Part shown: piece by piece, positions 25,633 to 34,853 of the stretch
Layout: each line of letters starts with the position of its first letter
Numbering within the stretch: the first letter of the stretch is position 1
DNA from: Bacteroidota bacterium
GTDB taxonomy: Bacteria > Bacteroidota > Bacteroidia > Palsa-965
Length of the DNA stretch: 64,000 nucleotides
Assembly: GCA_016194975.1 (NCBI GenBank)
Contig: JACQAM010000007.1
Coordinates: 341,031-405,030 of the forward strand
Reading direction: 5' to 3'
Program-made: the position numbers and the translations under genes
Notes under the pieces: generated by a model
Told to the model about the DNA's origin: nothing
Seen by the model: the letters and a program-made list of their open reading frames with translations, nothing else
Database searches by the model: none

Positions 25633-26907
25633 ATGGTACAGAAACTCATTTCACTTTCTTTCCGTAACCGCTGGCTGGTTTTACTTTTCAGCGGGGGATT
25701 ACTCGCATGGGGAATTTATTCCATGAAGCAGAATCCTGTTGACGCCATTCCTGATCTCTCGGAAAACCAGGTGATCGTTTTTACGGAATGGATGGGAAGA
25801 AGTCCGCAAGTGATCGAAGACCAGATCACGTATCCGCTTGCATCCAACCTTCAGGGAATTCCGAAAGTAAAAAACATCCGTGCGACTTCCATGTTCGGGA
25901 TGAGTTTTGTTTACATCGTTTTCAATGACGACGTGGATATTTATTGGGCGAGAACACGTGTGATGGAACGATTGAATTATGCGCAGCGACTTTTGCCGGA
26001 AGGAGTAACGCCTACGCTCGGCCCCGATGGCACAGGCGTGGGCCATGTGTTTTGGTACACGCTCGATGCGCCCGGGTATGATCTCGGGGAATTGCGCGCG
26101 TTGCAGGATTGGTATGTAAAGTATGGTTTGCAAACGGTGAATGGAGTAAGTGAAGTGGCATCGTTCGGCGGATTTCAGAAACAATACCAGGTGAATATCG
26201 ATCCGAACAAATTGAACTATTACAATATTTCGCTGATGGATGTTCTGAAAAACATCAAGGCGAATAATAATGATGTGGGCGGAAGAAAATTCGAGATGAG
26301 TGATATGAGTTATATCGTGAGGGGAATGGGCTACATCAAAAATATTTCTGAAGTAGAAAATATTCCTGTTGGGAAAGACGGCACCACACCGATCCTTGTA
26401 AAAGACATCGGCACGGTGCAGATGGGCGGCGATCTGCGGCTCGGAATTTTTGATGAGAACGGCGATGGTGAAGTGATAGGCGGAATTGTGGTGATGCGAT
26501 ACGGCGAAAATGCCGATAAGGTGATCACCGATGTAAAAAAGAAAATGGCGGAAGTGGAAAAAGGTTTGCCTTCGGGAGTGAAATTCAAAATTGCCTATGA
26601 CCGCAGTGAATTGATAGAAGCTTCCATTTCGTCGGTCAAGAAAACTATAATAGAGGAAATGATCGTTGTTTCGCTCATCGTGCTTTTATTTCTTTTTCAC
26701 TGGAAAAGCGCGCTCATCATCATCCTACAGATCCCGGTTTCAATTGCTGCAAGTTTTATTTTACTACAGGCATTCGGCATTTCATCAAACATCATGTCCA
26801 TAACAGGAATAGCGCTTGCGATCGGGGTGGTGGTCGATGACGGAATTGTAATGGTTGAAAATTCATACCGGCATCTTGCCGAATCGGAACAAGATTCCAA
26901 AAAATAA
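25633..26907 (+). CDS. CusA/CzcA-type heavy-metal RND pump, N-terminal half
   Basis: 424 residues from the ATG at 25633. Transmembrane helix 1 (about 10-30) is followed by NPVDAIPDLSENQVIV and the porter domain with the family hallmark GPDGTGVGHVFWYTL. Helices 2-4 end in VVVDDGIVMVENSYRHL, where Asp402/Asp403 match the proton-relay position of CusA. The protein stops at SEQDSKK, exactly in the cytoplasmic loop between helices 4 and 5. The C-terminal half is a separate gene (27177-29093) in another frame. Together they give about 1,060 residues, the normal full length, so nothing appears lost. A lipoprotein gene occupies the gap. Confidence 0.92.
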   Translation: MVQKLISLSFRNRWLVLLFSGGLLAWGIYSMKQNPVDAIPDLSENQVIVFTEWMGRSPQVIEDQITYPLASNLQGIPKVKNIRATSMFGMSFVYIVFNDDVDIYWARTRVMERLNYAQRLLPEGVTPTLGPDGTGVGHVFWYTLDAPGYDLGELRALQDWYVKYGLQTVNGVSEVASFGGFQKQYQVNIDPNKLNYYNISLMDVLKNIKANNNDVGGRKFEMSDMSYIVRGMGYIKNISEVENIPVGKDGTTPILVKDIGTVQMGGDLRLGIFDENGDGEVIGGIVVMRYGENADKVITDVKKKMAEVEKGLPSGVKFKIAYDRSELIEASISSVKKTIIEEMIVVSLIVLLFLFHWKSALIIILQIPVSIAASFILLQAFGISSNIMSITGIALAIGVVVDDGIVMVENSYRHLAESEQDSKK

Positions 26908-26935
26908 AATCAAAACAAATAAAACCAAAAACAAA

Positions 26936-27172
26936 ATGAAAAAAACAATTCTTATTTCCATCTGCGCACTCACACTCGCATTCGGCGCATGCAACAGTTC
27001 CTCTTCCGGAAAAACAGGAGGCGATTCTGCAAAGATCAGTGCGTTCGACACTGCTAAACTTACGAAAGGGTCAACTTTCTACCAATGCACAATGGATCCG
27101 TCTGTTGTTTCTGATCAGCCCGGCAAATGCCCGAAGTGCGGAATGGATATGACAAAAGTTGAAAAAAAATAA
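26936..27172 (+). CDS. HMBD lipoprotein nested between the two pump halves
   Basis: 78 residues from the ATG at 26936 (an in-frame extension back to 26855 reads through the end of the pump half and looks non-genuine). Lipobox FGAC (Cys19), a Ser/Gly linker, then YQCTMDPSVV and PGKCPKCGMDMTKV: a complete heavy-metal-binding domain. It should present soft metal in the periplasm, next to the pump whose gene it interrupts. It starts 28 bases after the N-half stop; its 3' end overlaps the possible TTG start of the C-half. No direct repeats or other insertion traces were seen at its borders. Confidence 0.85.
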   Translation: MKKTILISICALTLAFGACNSSSSGKTGGDSAKISAFDTAKLTKGSTFYQCTMDPSVVSDQPGKCPKCGMDMTKVEKK

Positions 27173-27176
27173 TACG

Positions 27177-29093
27177 GTGAACGAAGAAAATAAACATAAA
27201 GAAGAAAAGCGCCTTGCCATTATAGAACGTGCCAGTCACCAGATCGGCAAAGGCGCTTTTTATTCCACCATCATCATAGTGGCTTCCTTCCTTCCTGTTT
27301 TCCTGCTCACGGGACAGGAAGGAAAATTATTTTCTCCGCTTGCGTGGACCAAAACTTTCATTCTCATTATCGATGCTTTCATTGCAGTGACACTTGTGCC
27401 GGTGCTCGCCTCTTTTTTCCTGAAAGGAAAATTCAAACCCGAATCCAAAAATCCGGTGAATAGTTTTCTGCAGAAATTATATTCTCCCGTTGTTAAATTC
27501 TGTTTGCGATGGAGATGGCTCACCATCGGAATAAATTTCACTGCACTTTGCATTTCCATCCCGATGATGCTGAGTCTCGGTTCCGAATTCATGCCGCCGC
27601 TCGATGAAGGAAGTATTTTATTCATGCCCGTGACCATGCCCGACGCATCGAATGCGGAAATAAAAAGGATTTTACAGTTGCAGGACCGCATCATCAAAGA
27701 TGTTCCCGAAGTAAAAAATGTATTGGGAAAAGCAGGCCGCGCTTCTACCGCGACCGATAATTCACCGATCAGCATGATCGAGACGATCATTCTTCTCAAA
27801 CCGAAAAATGAATGGCGGCCGGGAATAACAAAAGAAGATATCATCAATGAATTGAATGCAAAACTCCAGATACCGGGAACTGTAAATGGATTTACGCAAC
27901 CGATCATCAACCGCATCAATATGCTTTCGACAGGGATCAGGACTGATGTGGGTGTGAAAATTATGGGCGATAATCTCGATACAATAAATGTCATTGAACA
28001 AAAAATAAAAGAAGCATTGACAGGAATTGACGGAGTGAAAGACTTGTACGCAGATCCGATCACCGGGGGAAAATATCTTGACATCAAAATCAACAAAGAA
28101 GAGATCGGCCGTTATGGATTGAGTGTTGACGATGTGAATATGGTGATCGAATCACTCATCGGAGGAATGAAACTCACCACGACGATAGAAGGAAGAAAAA
28201 GATTCAGTGTGAATGCGCGCCTGCCGCAGGATTACAGGAATTCTATTGAAGACATTAAGCGGACAATTATTCAGACGCAGGACTTCGGCCCTATTCCACT
28301 TTCTGCTGTTGCAGATGTTTCTTTTTCTGAAGGCCCGCCCATGATACAGTCTGAAAATTCTTTACTGAGAGGAACGGTGCTCTTCAATGTGCGCGAACGC
28401 GATCTTGGAAGTACAGTGGAAGATGCAAGAAAAAAAATTGAACAGGCGATCAAAAAACTTCCGAAAGGATATTTCATTGAATGGAGCGGACAGTGGGAAA
28501 ATGAGATCCGTGCTACGAATACTCTTAAAATTATTGTTCCGATCGTGATCTTCATCATTTTCCTCGTGCTCTACATGGTTTACAAATCACTGCGCGAAGC
28601 ATTTTTCAGTTTGATCACCGTGCCGTTCGCACTCATCGGTGGCGTGTACATGATCTATTTCTATCACGTGAATCTTTCTGTTGCCGTAGCTGTAGGATTC
28701 ATTGCACTTTTCGGAATTGCCGTGCAAACCGGAATTTTTATGGTGATCTATTTGCACGAATCGATGCACGATCTGGTGAAACTACGCGGCAATTCGCGCG
28801 AAACGATCAGTGATGCTGACTTACGCGAATATGTTTACCGCGGTGCAGCGCAACGACTCCGCCCGAAGATCATGACCGTATGTGTTGCACTTTTCGGGTT
28901 GATCCCTGTCTTATGGTCGCACGGTGTGGGAAGTGATGTGATGATCCCGATCGTGTTGCCGATGATCGGCGGAGTATTCACTTCGTCGATACATGTGTTG
29001 CTCACTACTCCTGTTGTTTTTGAAATGACAAAAAGATACGAGTTGAATAAATTCGGAAAAATGGATATGGTAGAATCGTCGATCAAACACTGA
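27177..29093 (+). CDS. CusA/CzcA-type heavy-metal RND pump, C-terminal half
   Basis: About 638 residues from GTG 27177 (or 644 from TTG 27159); an in-frame TGA at 27150 rules out anything longer. After a charged loop it begins with helix 5 (FYSTIIIVASFLPVFLL, then TGQEGKLFSPLAWTKTF). Helices 6 and 7, the second porter half with EFMPPLDEGSILFMP, and helices 8-12 follow. These are the usual second-half features of heavy-metal RND pumps. It lacks an ATG and starts 4 bases after the HMBD gene stop, so translation is probably coupled. TolC follows 3 bases after its stop. Confidence 0.92.
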   Translation: MNEENKHKEEKRLAIIERASHQIGKGAFYSTIIIVASFLPVFLLTGQEGKLFSPLAWTKTFILIIDAFIAVTLVPVLASFFLKGKFKPESKNPVNSFLQKLYSPVVKFCLRWRWLTIGINFTALCISIPMMLSLGSEFMPPLDEGSILFMPVTMPDASNAEIKRILQLQDRIIKDVPEVKNVLGKAGRASTATDNSPISMIETIILLKPKNEWRPGITKEDIINELNAKLQIPGTVNGFTQPIINRINMLSTGIRTDVGVKIMGDNLDTINVIEQKIKEALTGIDGVKDLYADPITGGKYLDIKINKEEIGRYGLSVDDVNMVIESLIGGMKLTTTIEGRKRFSVNARLPQDYRNSIEDIKRTIIQTQDFGPIPLSAVADVSFSEGPPMIQSENSLLRGTVLFNVRERDLGSTVEDARKKIEQAIKKLPKGYFIEWSGQWENEIRATNTLKIIVPIVIFIIFLVLYMVYKSLREAFFSLITVPFALIGGVYMIYFYHVNLSVAVAVGFIALFGIAVQTGIFMVIYLHESMHDLVKLRGNSRETISDADLREYVYRGAAQRLRPKIMTVCVALFGLIPVLWSHGVGSDVMIPIVLPMIGGVFTSSIHVLLTTPVVFEMTKRYELNKFGKMDMVESSIKH

Positions 29094-29096
29094 GCC

Positions 29097-30326
29097 ATGA
29101 AAAAAAATCTGGTCATTTATTTTCTTTCCTGCGTGTGCATGCACGCAAGTGCGCAAACGCTCTCATTGCGCGCGGTACTGGATTCCATTCAAAAAAATAA
29201 TCCGCTCCTGTTGTCTTATGCAAACAGGATCAACGCCGACAGCGCTATGATCCCTGCAGCATCTGCATGGATGCCGCCGACTGCGGGAATTGAATTTGAC
29301 AAGAATCCTTATTCGTTCAATAATTTTTACAATGGGGTTGTGCGCATTTCTATCATGCAGAATTTTCCGAACAGGAAAGTGATCGATGCCACCAGTGCTT
29401 ATTACGGATCGTTTTCCTCCATTGACCTGAATGAATATTGTTATCAGCGCAATAAACTTTTTTCGCAGGCGAAGGAAACGTATTTCAATATTTACATCAC
29501 GCAAAAAAATATTTCGATCCTCAACCAGAATATTGCAACACTGGAATCGATGATTGATCTCGCAGAAAAACAAATGGCCACCGGTAAAGGAGATCTTTCT
29601 TCCATTTATTTATTGCAGGCAAAAAAAGAAGAAGCGCAGGCAAAACTCATTCACGAACAGAACATGATCCTCGCCGACATGGCTAATATCGATTACCTGA
29701 TGAATGCAGATGTGCGCAAAACATTTTCGATCGACACGAACAACGTAGTCCGCGATTACAGGAATCTTTTATTTGAACCGGAAAAAGATTCATTGGAAAC
29801 AAGGCGCAGCGATATTATGCAAATGAACAGCATCATCTACTCGATGAAACTGAAACAAAATATGACAGCACTTTCTTCGCGTCCCATTTTCGGATTGAAA
29901 GTAGAACACTTCGCTATCATGGGTATGCCGGATATGTTTTCCGTGATGGGAACCATGACCATCAATATTGCTCCGTGGTCGGCAAGAAAATATAAAAGCC
30001 AGGTTCGCTCTATGGGATTTCAGATCCTTGACATGCAGCAGCAAAAACAAAACATGGTGAACATGACCTTCAGTATGATCCAAATGCTGACGATAGAAAT
30101 GAATTCGGAATATCGCGAAGTGGATACTTATTCGAATAAAGTAATTCCTGCTTACCAGAAAAGTCTGGATGCCAATTTACTTGCATACGGACAAAATTCA
30201 ACGAGCATGACCATGGTGCTCATGTCGTATGACGATCTTCAAATGGCGCAAATGGAATACCTGAAACATCTCGGAACATTATTGAATGTACAAGCTTCCT
30301 ATGAAAGAGAAATGCAGATACAATAA
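29097..30326 (+). CDS. TolC-family outer membrane efflux protein
   Basis: 409 residues. A signal peptide (to about residue 20, CMHASAQ) precedes two OEP repeats rich in long helices; LRAVLDSIQKNNPLLLSYAN is the usual start of the first repeat. The segment LAYGQNSTSMTMVLMSYDDLQMA closes the second. It forms the outer membrane channel of the tripartite metal exporter with the split pump and the CusB-type adaptors downstream. Somewhat short for TolC, but normal for CusC-like proteins of Bacteroidota. Many Met residues in the second half could favour soft metals. Confidence 0.9.
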   Translation: MKKNLVIYFLSCVCMHASAQTLSLRAVLDSIQKNNPLLLSYANRINADSAMIPAASAWMPPTAGIEFDKNPYSFNNFYNGVVRISIMQNFPNRKVIDATSAYYGSFSSIDLNEYCYQRNKLFSQAKETYFNIYITQKNISILNQNIATLESMIDLAEKQMATGKGDLSSIYLLQAKKEEAQAKLIHEQNMILADMANIDYLMNADVRKTFSIDTNNVVRDYRNLLFEPEKDSLETRRSDIMQMNSIIYSMKLKQNMTALSSRPIFGLKVEHFAIMGMPDMFSVMGTMTINIAPWSARKYKSQVRSMGFQILDMQQQKQNMVNMTFSMIQMLTIEMNSEYREVDTYSNKVIPAYQKSLDANLLAYGQNSTSMTMVLMSYDDLQMAQMEYLKHLGTLLNVQASYEREMQIQ

Positions 30327-30339
30327 CAGAGAACGATCA

Positions 30340-31473
30340 ATGTTGCGATCGCTTTCCTGCTTTTGCGGGTTGCTGCTTGTTTTTTTCTTTTCATGCAATA
30401 CTGCTGAAGAAAAAAAACAAACCGGTGATTCTACAAACATTTTGAAAAGACGTGTCGTCGATTTTTCTTCTGTACTCAAACCTGTCTCTTCCTCTGTGCT
30501 CTCCAATGTCAAAGTCATTTCCCCCATGCAGGAAACTCTTCCGCTGATCGTTGATGCCACCGGTTACATTGATTACGACAATTATTCTAAATGGGATATT
30601 TCATCGCGCTACTCGGGGCGAATTGAAAAACTTTACATCCGTTACAATTACCAGCACGTGAATAAAGGAGAAATGCTTTTTGAAATTTACAGCCCGGACC
30701 TGGTGACGGCGCAGGAAAATTTTGTTTATGCGCTGCAGAATTCGGCGGGCGATACAGCGTTGATCAATTCGGCGCGTGAAAAATTAATTCTTCTCCAGTT
30801 TACCAGCGACCAGATTCGTGAGATCGAATCTTCACGGGTGGTAAAGAATTCATTACCCGTTTACAGCAAATTTGATGGATACGTTCGTGAAATACCAATG
30901 GAAACAAACTCAATGGCCAGTTACCAGCAGAGTCCGTTGCTCTCTGTGCGTGAAGGAATGTATGCTGACCGCGGGCAAATTCTTTTCAATGTTGTGAATC
31001 AACAGAAATTCGTTGCAATGCTGAAAATCAAATCAGATGACCTCGGGAAAATAAAACTGAAACAGGAAGTGACTTTTTACATTGATAATGATTCCAGCAT
31101 GCAGATGAACGGAACAGTTGACTTTATTGATCCCGTTTTTAATTCGGACTCAAAGACGCTGAACATTCGCGTGAATGTGAATAACAATAAGAATATGCAC
31201 AAGATCGGAAGCCTGGTAAATGCAAAAATAAATTCCGGAAATGCTGACGGGCTTTGGTTGCCGAAGAGTGCAGTGATCGATCTCGGATCAGAAAAAATTG
31301 TGTGGATACTGAAAGACGGATCTTTCAGATCGGCAAAAGTTGAAACGGGACAATACTCCGGCGGAATGGTAGAAATAAGAAGCGGGCTCACTGGAGCAGA
31401 CCAGGTAGCAGCCGAAGCACATTTTCTTTCCGACAGTGAAGATTTCATAAAAACTCCAGGCGATGAAAAATAA
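30340..31473 (+). CDS. RND periplasmic adaptor (CusB-type), first copy
   Basis: 377 residues from Met at 30340, which starts a lipoprotein signal (VFFFSC, Cys19); the longer frame from 30286 overlaps tolC and lacks a signal. Barrel-sandwich features are DYDNYSKWDISSRYSGRIEK and YSKFDGYVREIP, with a helical hairpin (about 110-160), a beta-barrel and a membrane-proximal domain ending GLTGADQVAAEA. It links the pump to TolC and may hand over metal. No metal-binding domain is attached in this copy. It overlaps the second adaptor by 11 bases. Confidence 0.88.
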   Translation: MLRSLSCFCGLLLVFFFSCNTAEEKKQTGDSTNILKRRVVDFSSVLKPVSSSVLSNVKVISPMQETLPLIVDATGYIDYDNYSKWDISSRYSGRIEKLYIRYNYQHVNKGEMLFEIYSPDLVTAQENFVYALQNSAGDTALINSAREKLILLQFTSDQIREIESSRVVKNSLPVYSKFDGYVREIPMETNSMASYQQSPLLSVREGMYADRGQILFNVVNQQKFVAMLKIKSDDLGKIKLKQEVTFYIDNDSSMQMNGTVDFIDPVFNSDSKTLNIRVNVNNNKNMHKIGSLVNAKINSGNADGLWLPKSAVIDLGSEKIVWILKDGSFRSAKVETGQYSGGMVEIRSGLTGADQVAAEAHFLSDSEDFIKTPGDEK

Positions 31474-32680
31474 AATATTTTTTCCGGCGCTTATTCTTCT
31501 CCTTTTTTCCTGCCGTGGAAAACCGAAGGAAAAGATCGGGGCGAATGAATATTATGTGTGCTCGATGGATCCGCAGGTAATGGAAAAACAACCGGGGCCC
31601 TGCCCGCTCTGTAAAATGCCCTTGTCAAAAGTTACGATCGACACCACGGAAAATGTTGTTCGCCTGAGCAAGGAACAGATCCGGCTCGGAAATATTCAAA
31701 CCAATATTGTGAAGTACGACAGCATTGGCGAAGAAAAAACACTCACCGGAGTTTTTGCCATCAACCAGAATTCACAGCAACAGGTTTCTTCGCGATTCAA
31801 CGGCCGGATCGAAAAACTGTACCGGAAAATTCCGGGTCAATCAATCAGTGAGGGAGATCTTATTTATGATGTTTACAGCAGGGATCTTATGCAGGCAGAG
31901 CAGGAATATATTTTTGCACTCGATCGCATCAATTCACTTTCGGGATCAACGAATAACAAAGAACTTTCTGAATCGGCGAAGAATAAATTAGTGTTGTGGG
32001 GTTTGACAGAAAAACAAATTGACTCTCTCGTAATTTCTAAAAATGCAACGATCGTCAATCACATTTACAGTAAAGTTTCGGGAACGATCACAGAAATTCC
32101 GTTCAGGGAAGGCGATTATATTGATGAAGGAAGTACCATCTTTAAATTGGCCGATCTCTCTTCCTTGTGGGTGGAAGCGCAAATTTATTCCGGCGAACTC
32201 GGAACATTTGAATTCGGAGATCAAGCAGAGATCACGCCGGAAGCATTTCCAGACGAAACGATCGAAGGTGAAATTGATTTTGCAAATCCTTCACTGCAAC
32301 CGGAAACAAAAATAAACCTGCTCCGCATCAGGGTGTCGAATGCAAAGAAAGAATTCATTCCGGGAATGATGGCATTCGTGGTTCTTCGTTCAAAAACAAA
32401 AAAGGCCATAACACTTCCAACAGATGCAGTAATACAGAACGGAAAATTTTCGCACATCTGGATCAGGATCAAAGACGGCACATACCAGGCGAGAAAAGTT
32501 GAAACGGGAATTCAGACCAAAACAAAAATTGAAATAATTTCCGGTTTGAGCGAAGGAGAAGAAGTGGTGACTTCGGGCGCTTACCTTGTCTATAGCGATT
32601 ATGTTTTCGCGCGTGGAAAATATCCGTTTGCCGGAAGTGCCGGCAATGCGATGGGCAATATGAAAATGGATCATCATTGA
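31463..32680 (+). CDS. RND periplasmic adaptor with N-terminal metal-binding domain (CusB-type)
   Basis: 405 residues. A lipobox (LLLFSC, Cys17) is followed directly by a heavy-metal-binding domain, YVCSMDPQVM...PGPCPLCKMPL (about 30-55), and then the adaptor proper: SRFNGRIEKLYRKIPGQSI, hairpin, YSKVSGTITEIPFREGDYI and a C-terminal GLSEGEEVVTSGAYLV. The terminal MGNMKMDHH is Met/His-rich and may also bind metal. As a second adaptor it could form heteromeric rings with the upstream copy, or serve another pump; the overlap of 11 bases favours joint action. Confidence 0.92.
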   Translation: MKNKIFFPALILLLFSCRGKPKEKIGANEYYVCSMDPQVMEKQPGPCPLCKMPLSKVTIDTTENVVRLSKEQIRLGNIQTNIVKYDSIGEEKTLTGVFAINQNSQQQVSSRFNGRIEKLYRKIPGQSISEGDLIYDVYSRDLMQAEQEYIFALDRINSLSGSTNNKELSESAKNKLVLWGLTEKQIDSLVISKNATIVNHIYSKVSGTITEIPFREGDYIDEGSTIFKLADLSSLWVEAQIYSGELGTFEFGDQAEITPEAFPDETIEGEIDFANPSLQPETKINLLRIRVSNAKKEFIPGMMAFVVLRSKTKKAITLPTDAVIQNGKFSHIWIRIKDGTYQARKVETGIQTKTKIEIISGLSEGEEVVTSGAYLVYSDYVFARGKYPFAGSAGNAMGNMKMDHH

Positions 32681-32814
32681 TGCCCATGAATGCCCTGTTA
32701 AAATAGATCAAGCGAAAGTTAAATCAGATCAAGTCGTTTGAAAATTCATTGGAGAATTTGAAATAAACGTGCAGGTTTAAGAAGAAAAAAGCCGGAATTC
32801 ACCCTAAAATGGTT

Positions 32815-32822
32815 TAACTTTA
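32815..32822 (+). promoter_or_regulatory. -7 box TAACTTTA before the redoxin gene
   Basis: TAACTTTA ends 45 bases before the ATG at 32868. The same octamer precedes marR, the MFS gene and the gene at 53785. It indicates a new transcription start after the adaptor genes. Confidence 0.4.
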
Positions 32823-32867
32823 GTACTCAATTAAAAACAAAAAAGCCCAACGCTCAATCCTAACCAC

Positions 32868-33641
32868 ATGAAAAAAACCTTACTCCTTCTCAGCACCGCA
32901 TTTCTCGGAGCGTTTTCAATGAACGCACAGACGGCTGTAAATTTCAACTGCAATGATTGTGCAGGAAATAATCATGATCTTTTTACCGAGCTCGCTGCCG
33001 GAAAAATTATTGTGATCACCTGGGTAATGCCTTGCGGTGCGTGCATCAGTGTGGCTTCAACAGCTTCAAATACTGTTGCGGGTTACGCATCTTCAAATCC
33101 TGGTGTAGTTAAATTTTACCTGACCGATGATTATGCAAATACTTCCTGTGCCACACTCACAAGTTGGGCAAGTACGAACAGCATTACCACCGATGCCACT
33201 TTTTCCAATGCCTCTATTAGTATGACGGATTATGGAACAGCTGGAATGCAGAAGACTGTTATTCTCGCAGGAGCAAACGGAACAGTTTATTATAATGTGA
33301 ACGGAACGGTGAATGCTTCTGCTATGCAGACGGCGATCAACAATGCACTCGCTACCGGGATCAACACAAACAATTCTTCTTTCGCGCAGCTCAATGTTTA
33401 TCCAAATCCATCTGTTGGAAACAGTACAACAGTAAGTTTCGATCTTGCAAAAACTTCTGATGTGACTTTAGATATTTTCAATGTGGTGGGTGAAAAAGTA
33501 GAAACGGTTTCACTTGCAAAAGAAACAGCAGGAAAACATGAGGTTGCTGTTGATCTCACAACATTCAACAACGGAGTTTACTTCGTTCGTTTGAATGATG
33601 GAAAAAATTCAGCAACTACGAGGATGGTTATTGCCAACTAA
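32868..33641 (+). CDS. T9SS-secreted redoxin-like protein
   Basis: 257 residues. The signal peptide ends at SMNAQ (about 21). A thioredoxin-like domain (about 22-165) carries the active-site motif VMPCGACIS (a CxxC in thioredoxin position) and the cis-Pro-like region KTVILAGANGTVYYNV. The C-terminal 80 residues are a T9SS type A sorting domain (NVYPNPSVGNS, then NGVYFVRLNDGKNS). It is probably an extracellular or surface thiol-disulfide protein. Its position inside the metal island suggests a role with copper-sensitive thiols, which is inference only. Confidence 0.82.
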   Translation: MKKTLLLLSTAFLGAFSMNAQTAVNFNCNDCAGNNHDLFTELAAGKIIVITWVMPCGACISVASTASNTVAGYASSNPGVVKFYLTDDYANTSCATLTSWASTNSITTDATFSNASISMTDYGTAGMQKTVILAGANGTVYYNVNGTVNASAMQTAINNALATGINTNNSSFAQLNVYPNPSVGNSTTVSFDLAKTSDVTLDIFNVVGEKVETVSLAKETAGKHEVAVDLTTFNNGVYFVRLNDGKNSATTRMVIAN

Positions 33642-33659
33642 TTTTTCAAAAATTTCGAG

Positions 33660-33695
33660 CCTGCATTTTTTATAAAAATTAATGCAGGTTTTTTT
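33660..33695 (+). terminator. Rho-independent terminator
   Basis: The stem CCTGCATT (33660-33667) / AATGCAGG (33681-33688) is followed by seven Ts, 18 bases after the redoxin stop. Confidence 0.85.
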
Positions 33696-33723
33696 CTGTC
33701 GAACATTTTAAAATCTTCCGATC

Positions 33724-34842
33724 ATGCGTTCAGTTCTCTTCCTTCTTTTGATGTTGGTGTTGCCGGGTAAAATATTTTCGCAGGGATGTTGCTCAGGTGG
33801 AAGCGGAAGTCCGATTGCGGGTGGAGCTTCACAAGGAGTTTTGCTAGACCGGCAAATGGAAATTGCCACAAATTACCAATACATCAGCACCAATACCTTC
33901 AAAGCCGGAGACAGGGATACTTTGCCGCTGTTTGATAATTTCAGAAGCGACTACTTGTATTTAAAAGCCGCTTATGGTATCAGCAAAAATTTTACGATGT
34001 CCGTTGAATCCGGATATTACCTGAACAAAACACAAAGTGGTTTAAAAGACATTGATACGATCAAGTGGCATTCGTCAGGCATCGGCGACCTGATATTTTT
34101 TCCGCGGTATGACCTTTTCAATCATACGGAAGAAAAAAAGCGAACAGAAATTACGGTGGGGTTGGGATATAAAATTCCATTAGGGAGATTTAATGATTCT
34201 ACACTGGTTTACATCAATCCGTACAACGGGCATAATACGTACACCACTTCTCCCCCATCGATTCAGGCTACGAGCGGTTCAAACGATTTTATTTTTTATG
34301 GATTCTTTTTCCGTGGATTTCCACTGAAGAATTTCAGGTTGTTTGCAAATGTCCTTTACATCAAAAAAGGATGGAATCCGCTTGGGGAAAAAATGGGCGA
34401 TTATTCCAGTGTAGGACTTTTCTTCGGTACCACCTTATTTAAAAAACTTGGAGTTACGCTACAGGTAAAAGGTGAGCATGTGAGTAAAATGCAGGCTGCA
34501 AAAAATGTGGATCTTGTTGCCATGTACAATGTTGATATCAATTCGACCGGCAGCAGGAAAATTCTTTTCGTTCCTCAGGTGAGTTATTCCTACAAGAGTT
34601 TTACAATTTTCGGGCTGAGTGAAATTCCTTTGTATCAATATGTGAATCGTGTGCAGGTCGGTTCACATTTCCAGCTAACAGTTGGTTTGTCCTACCGTTT
34701 TTTCACTTACAAAAGTGGCGTAGTAAAACCGGAAAACAGTTCAGCTGCTGTTTATTATTGCCCCATGCATCCGGAAGTTACTTCTACTGTTCCTGCAAAA
34801 TGTCCGAAATGCGGAATGGATCTTGAGAAAAAATCCCAATGA
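33724..34842 (+). CDS. Outer membrane beta-barrel with C-terminal HMBD
   Basis: 372 residues. A signal peptide (to about 19) is followed by CCSGGSGSPIAGG, then a predicted beta-barrel with alternating strands, for example YLYLKAAYGISKNFTMSVES, TEITVGLGYKIPLGRF and FQLTVGLSYRFF. The last about 35 residues are a heavy-metal-binding domain: YYCPMHPEV and PAKCPKCGMDLEKK. A barrel ending in a soft-metal domain suggests capture or release of metal at the outer membrane. The barrel resembles the phenol-degradation/transporter-like family loosely. Ends 11 bases before MITE copy 2. Confidence 0.8.
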   Translation: MRSVLFLLLMLVLPGKIFSQGCCSGGSGSPIAGGASQGVLLDRQMEIATNYQYISTNTFKAGDRDTLPLFDNFRSDYLYLKAAYGISKNFTMSVESGYYLNKTQSGLKDIDTIKWHSSGIGDLIFFPRYDLFNHTEEKKRTEITVGLGYKIPLGRFNDSTLVYINPYNGHNTYTTSPPSIQATSGSNDFIFYGFFFRGFPLKNFRLFANVLYIKKGWNPLGEKMGDYSSVGLFFGTTLFKKLGVTLQVKGEHVSKMQAAKNVDLVAMYNVDINSTGSRKILFVPQVSYSYKSFTIFGLSEIPLYQYVNRVQVGSHFQLTVGLSYRFFTYKSGVVKPENSSAAVYYCPMHPEVTSTVPAKCPKCGMDLEKKSQ

Positions 34843-34853
34843 AAATTACAAAA

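Noticed and set aside
26855..26935. N-terminal extension of the nested HMBD lipoprotein
   Set aside because: The extra residues read an alternative frame of the pump half and would bury the lipoprotein signal.
27260..28096. 278-codon antisense frame in the pump C-half
   Set aside because: Shadow of the RND gene; Met/Phe/Ser-rich translation without motifs.
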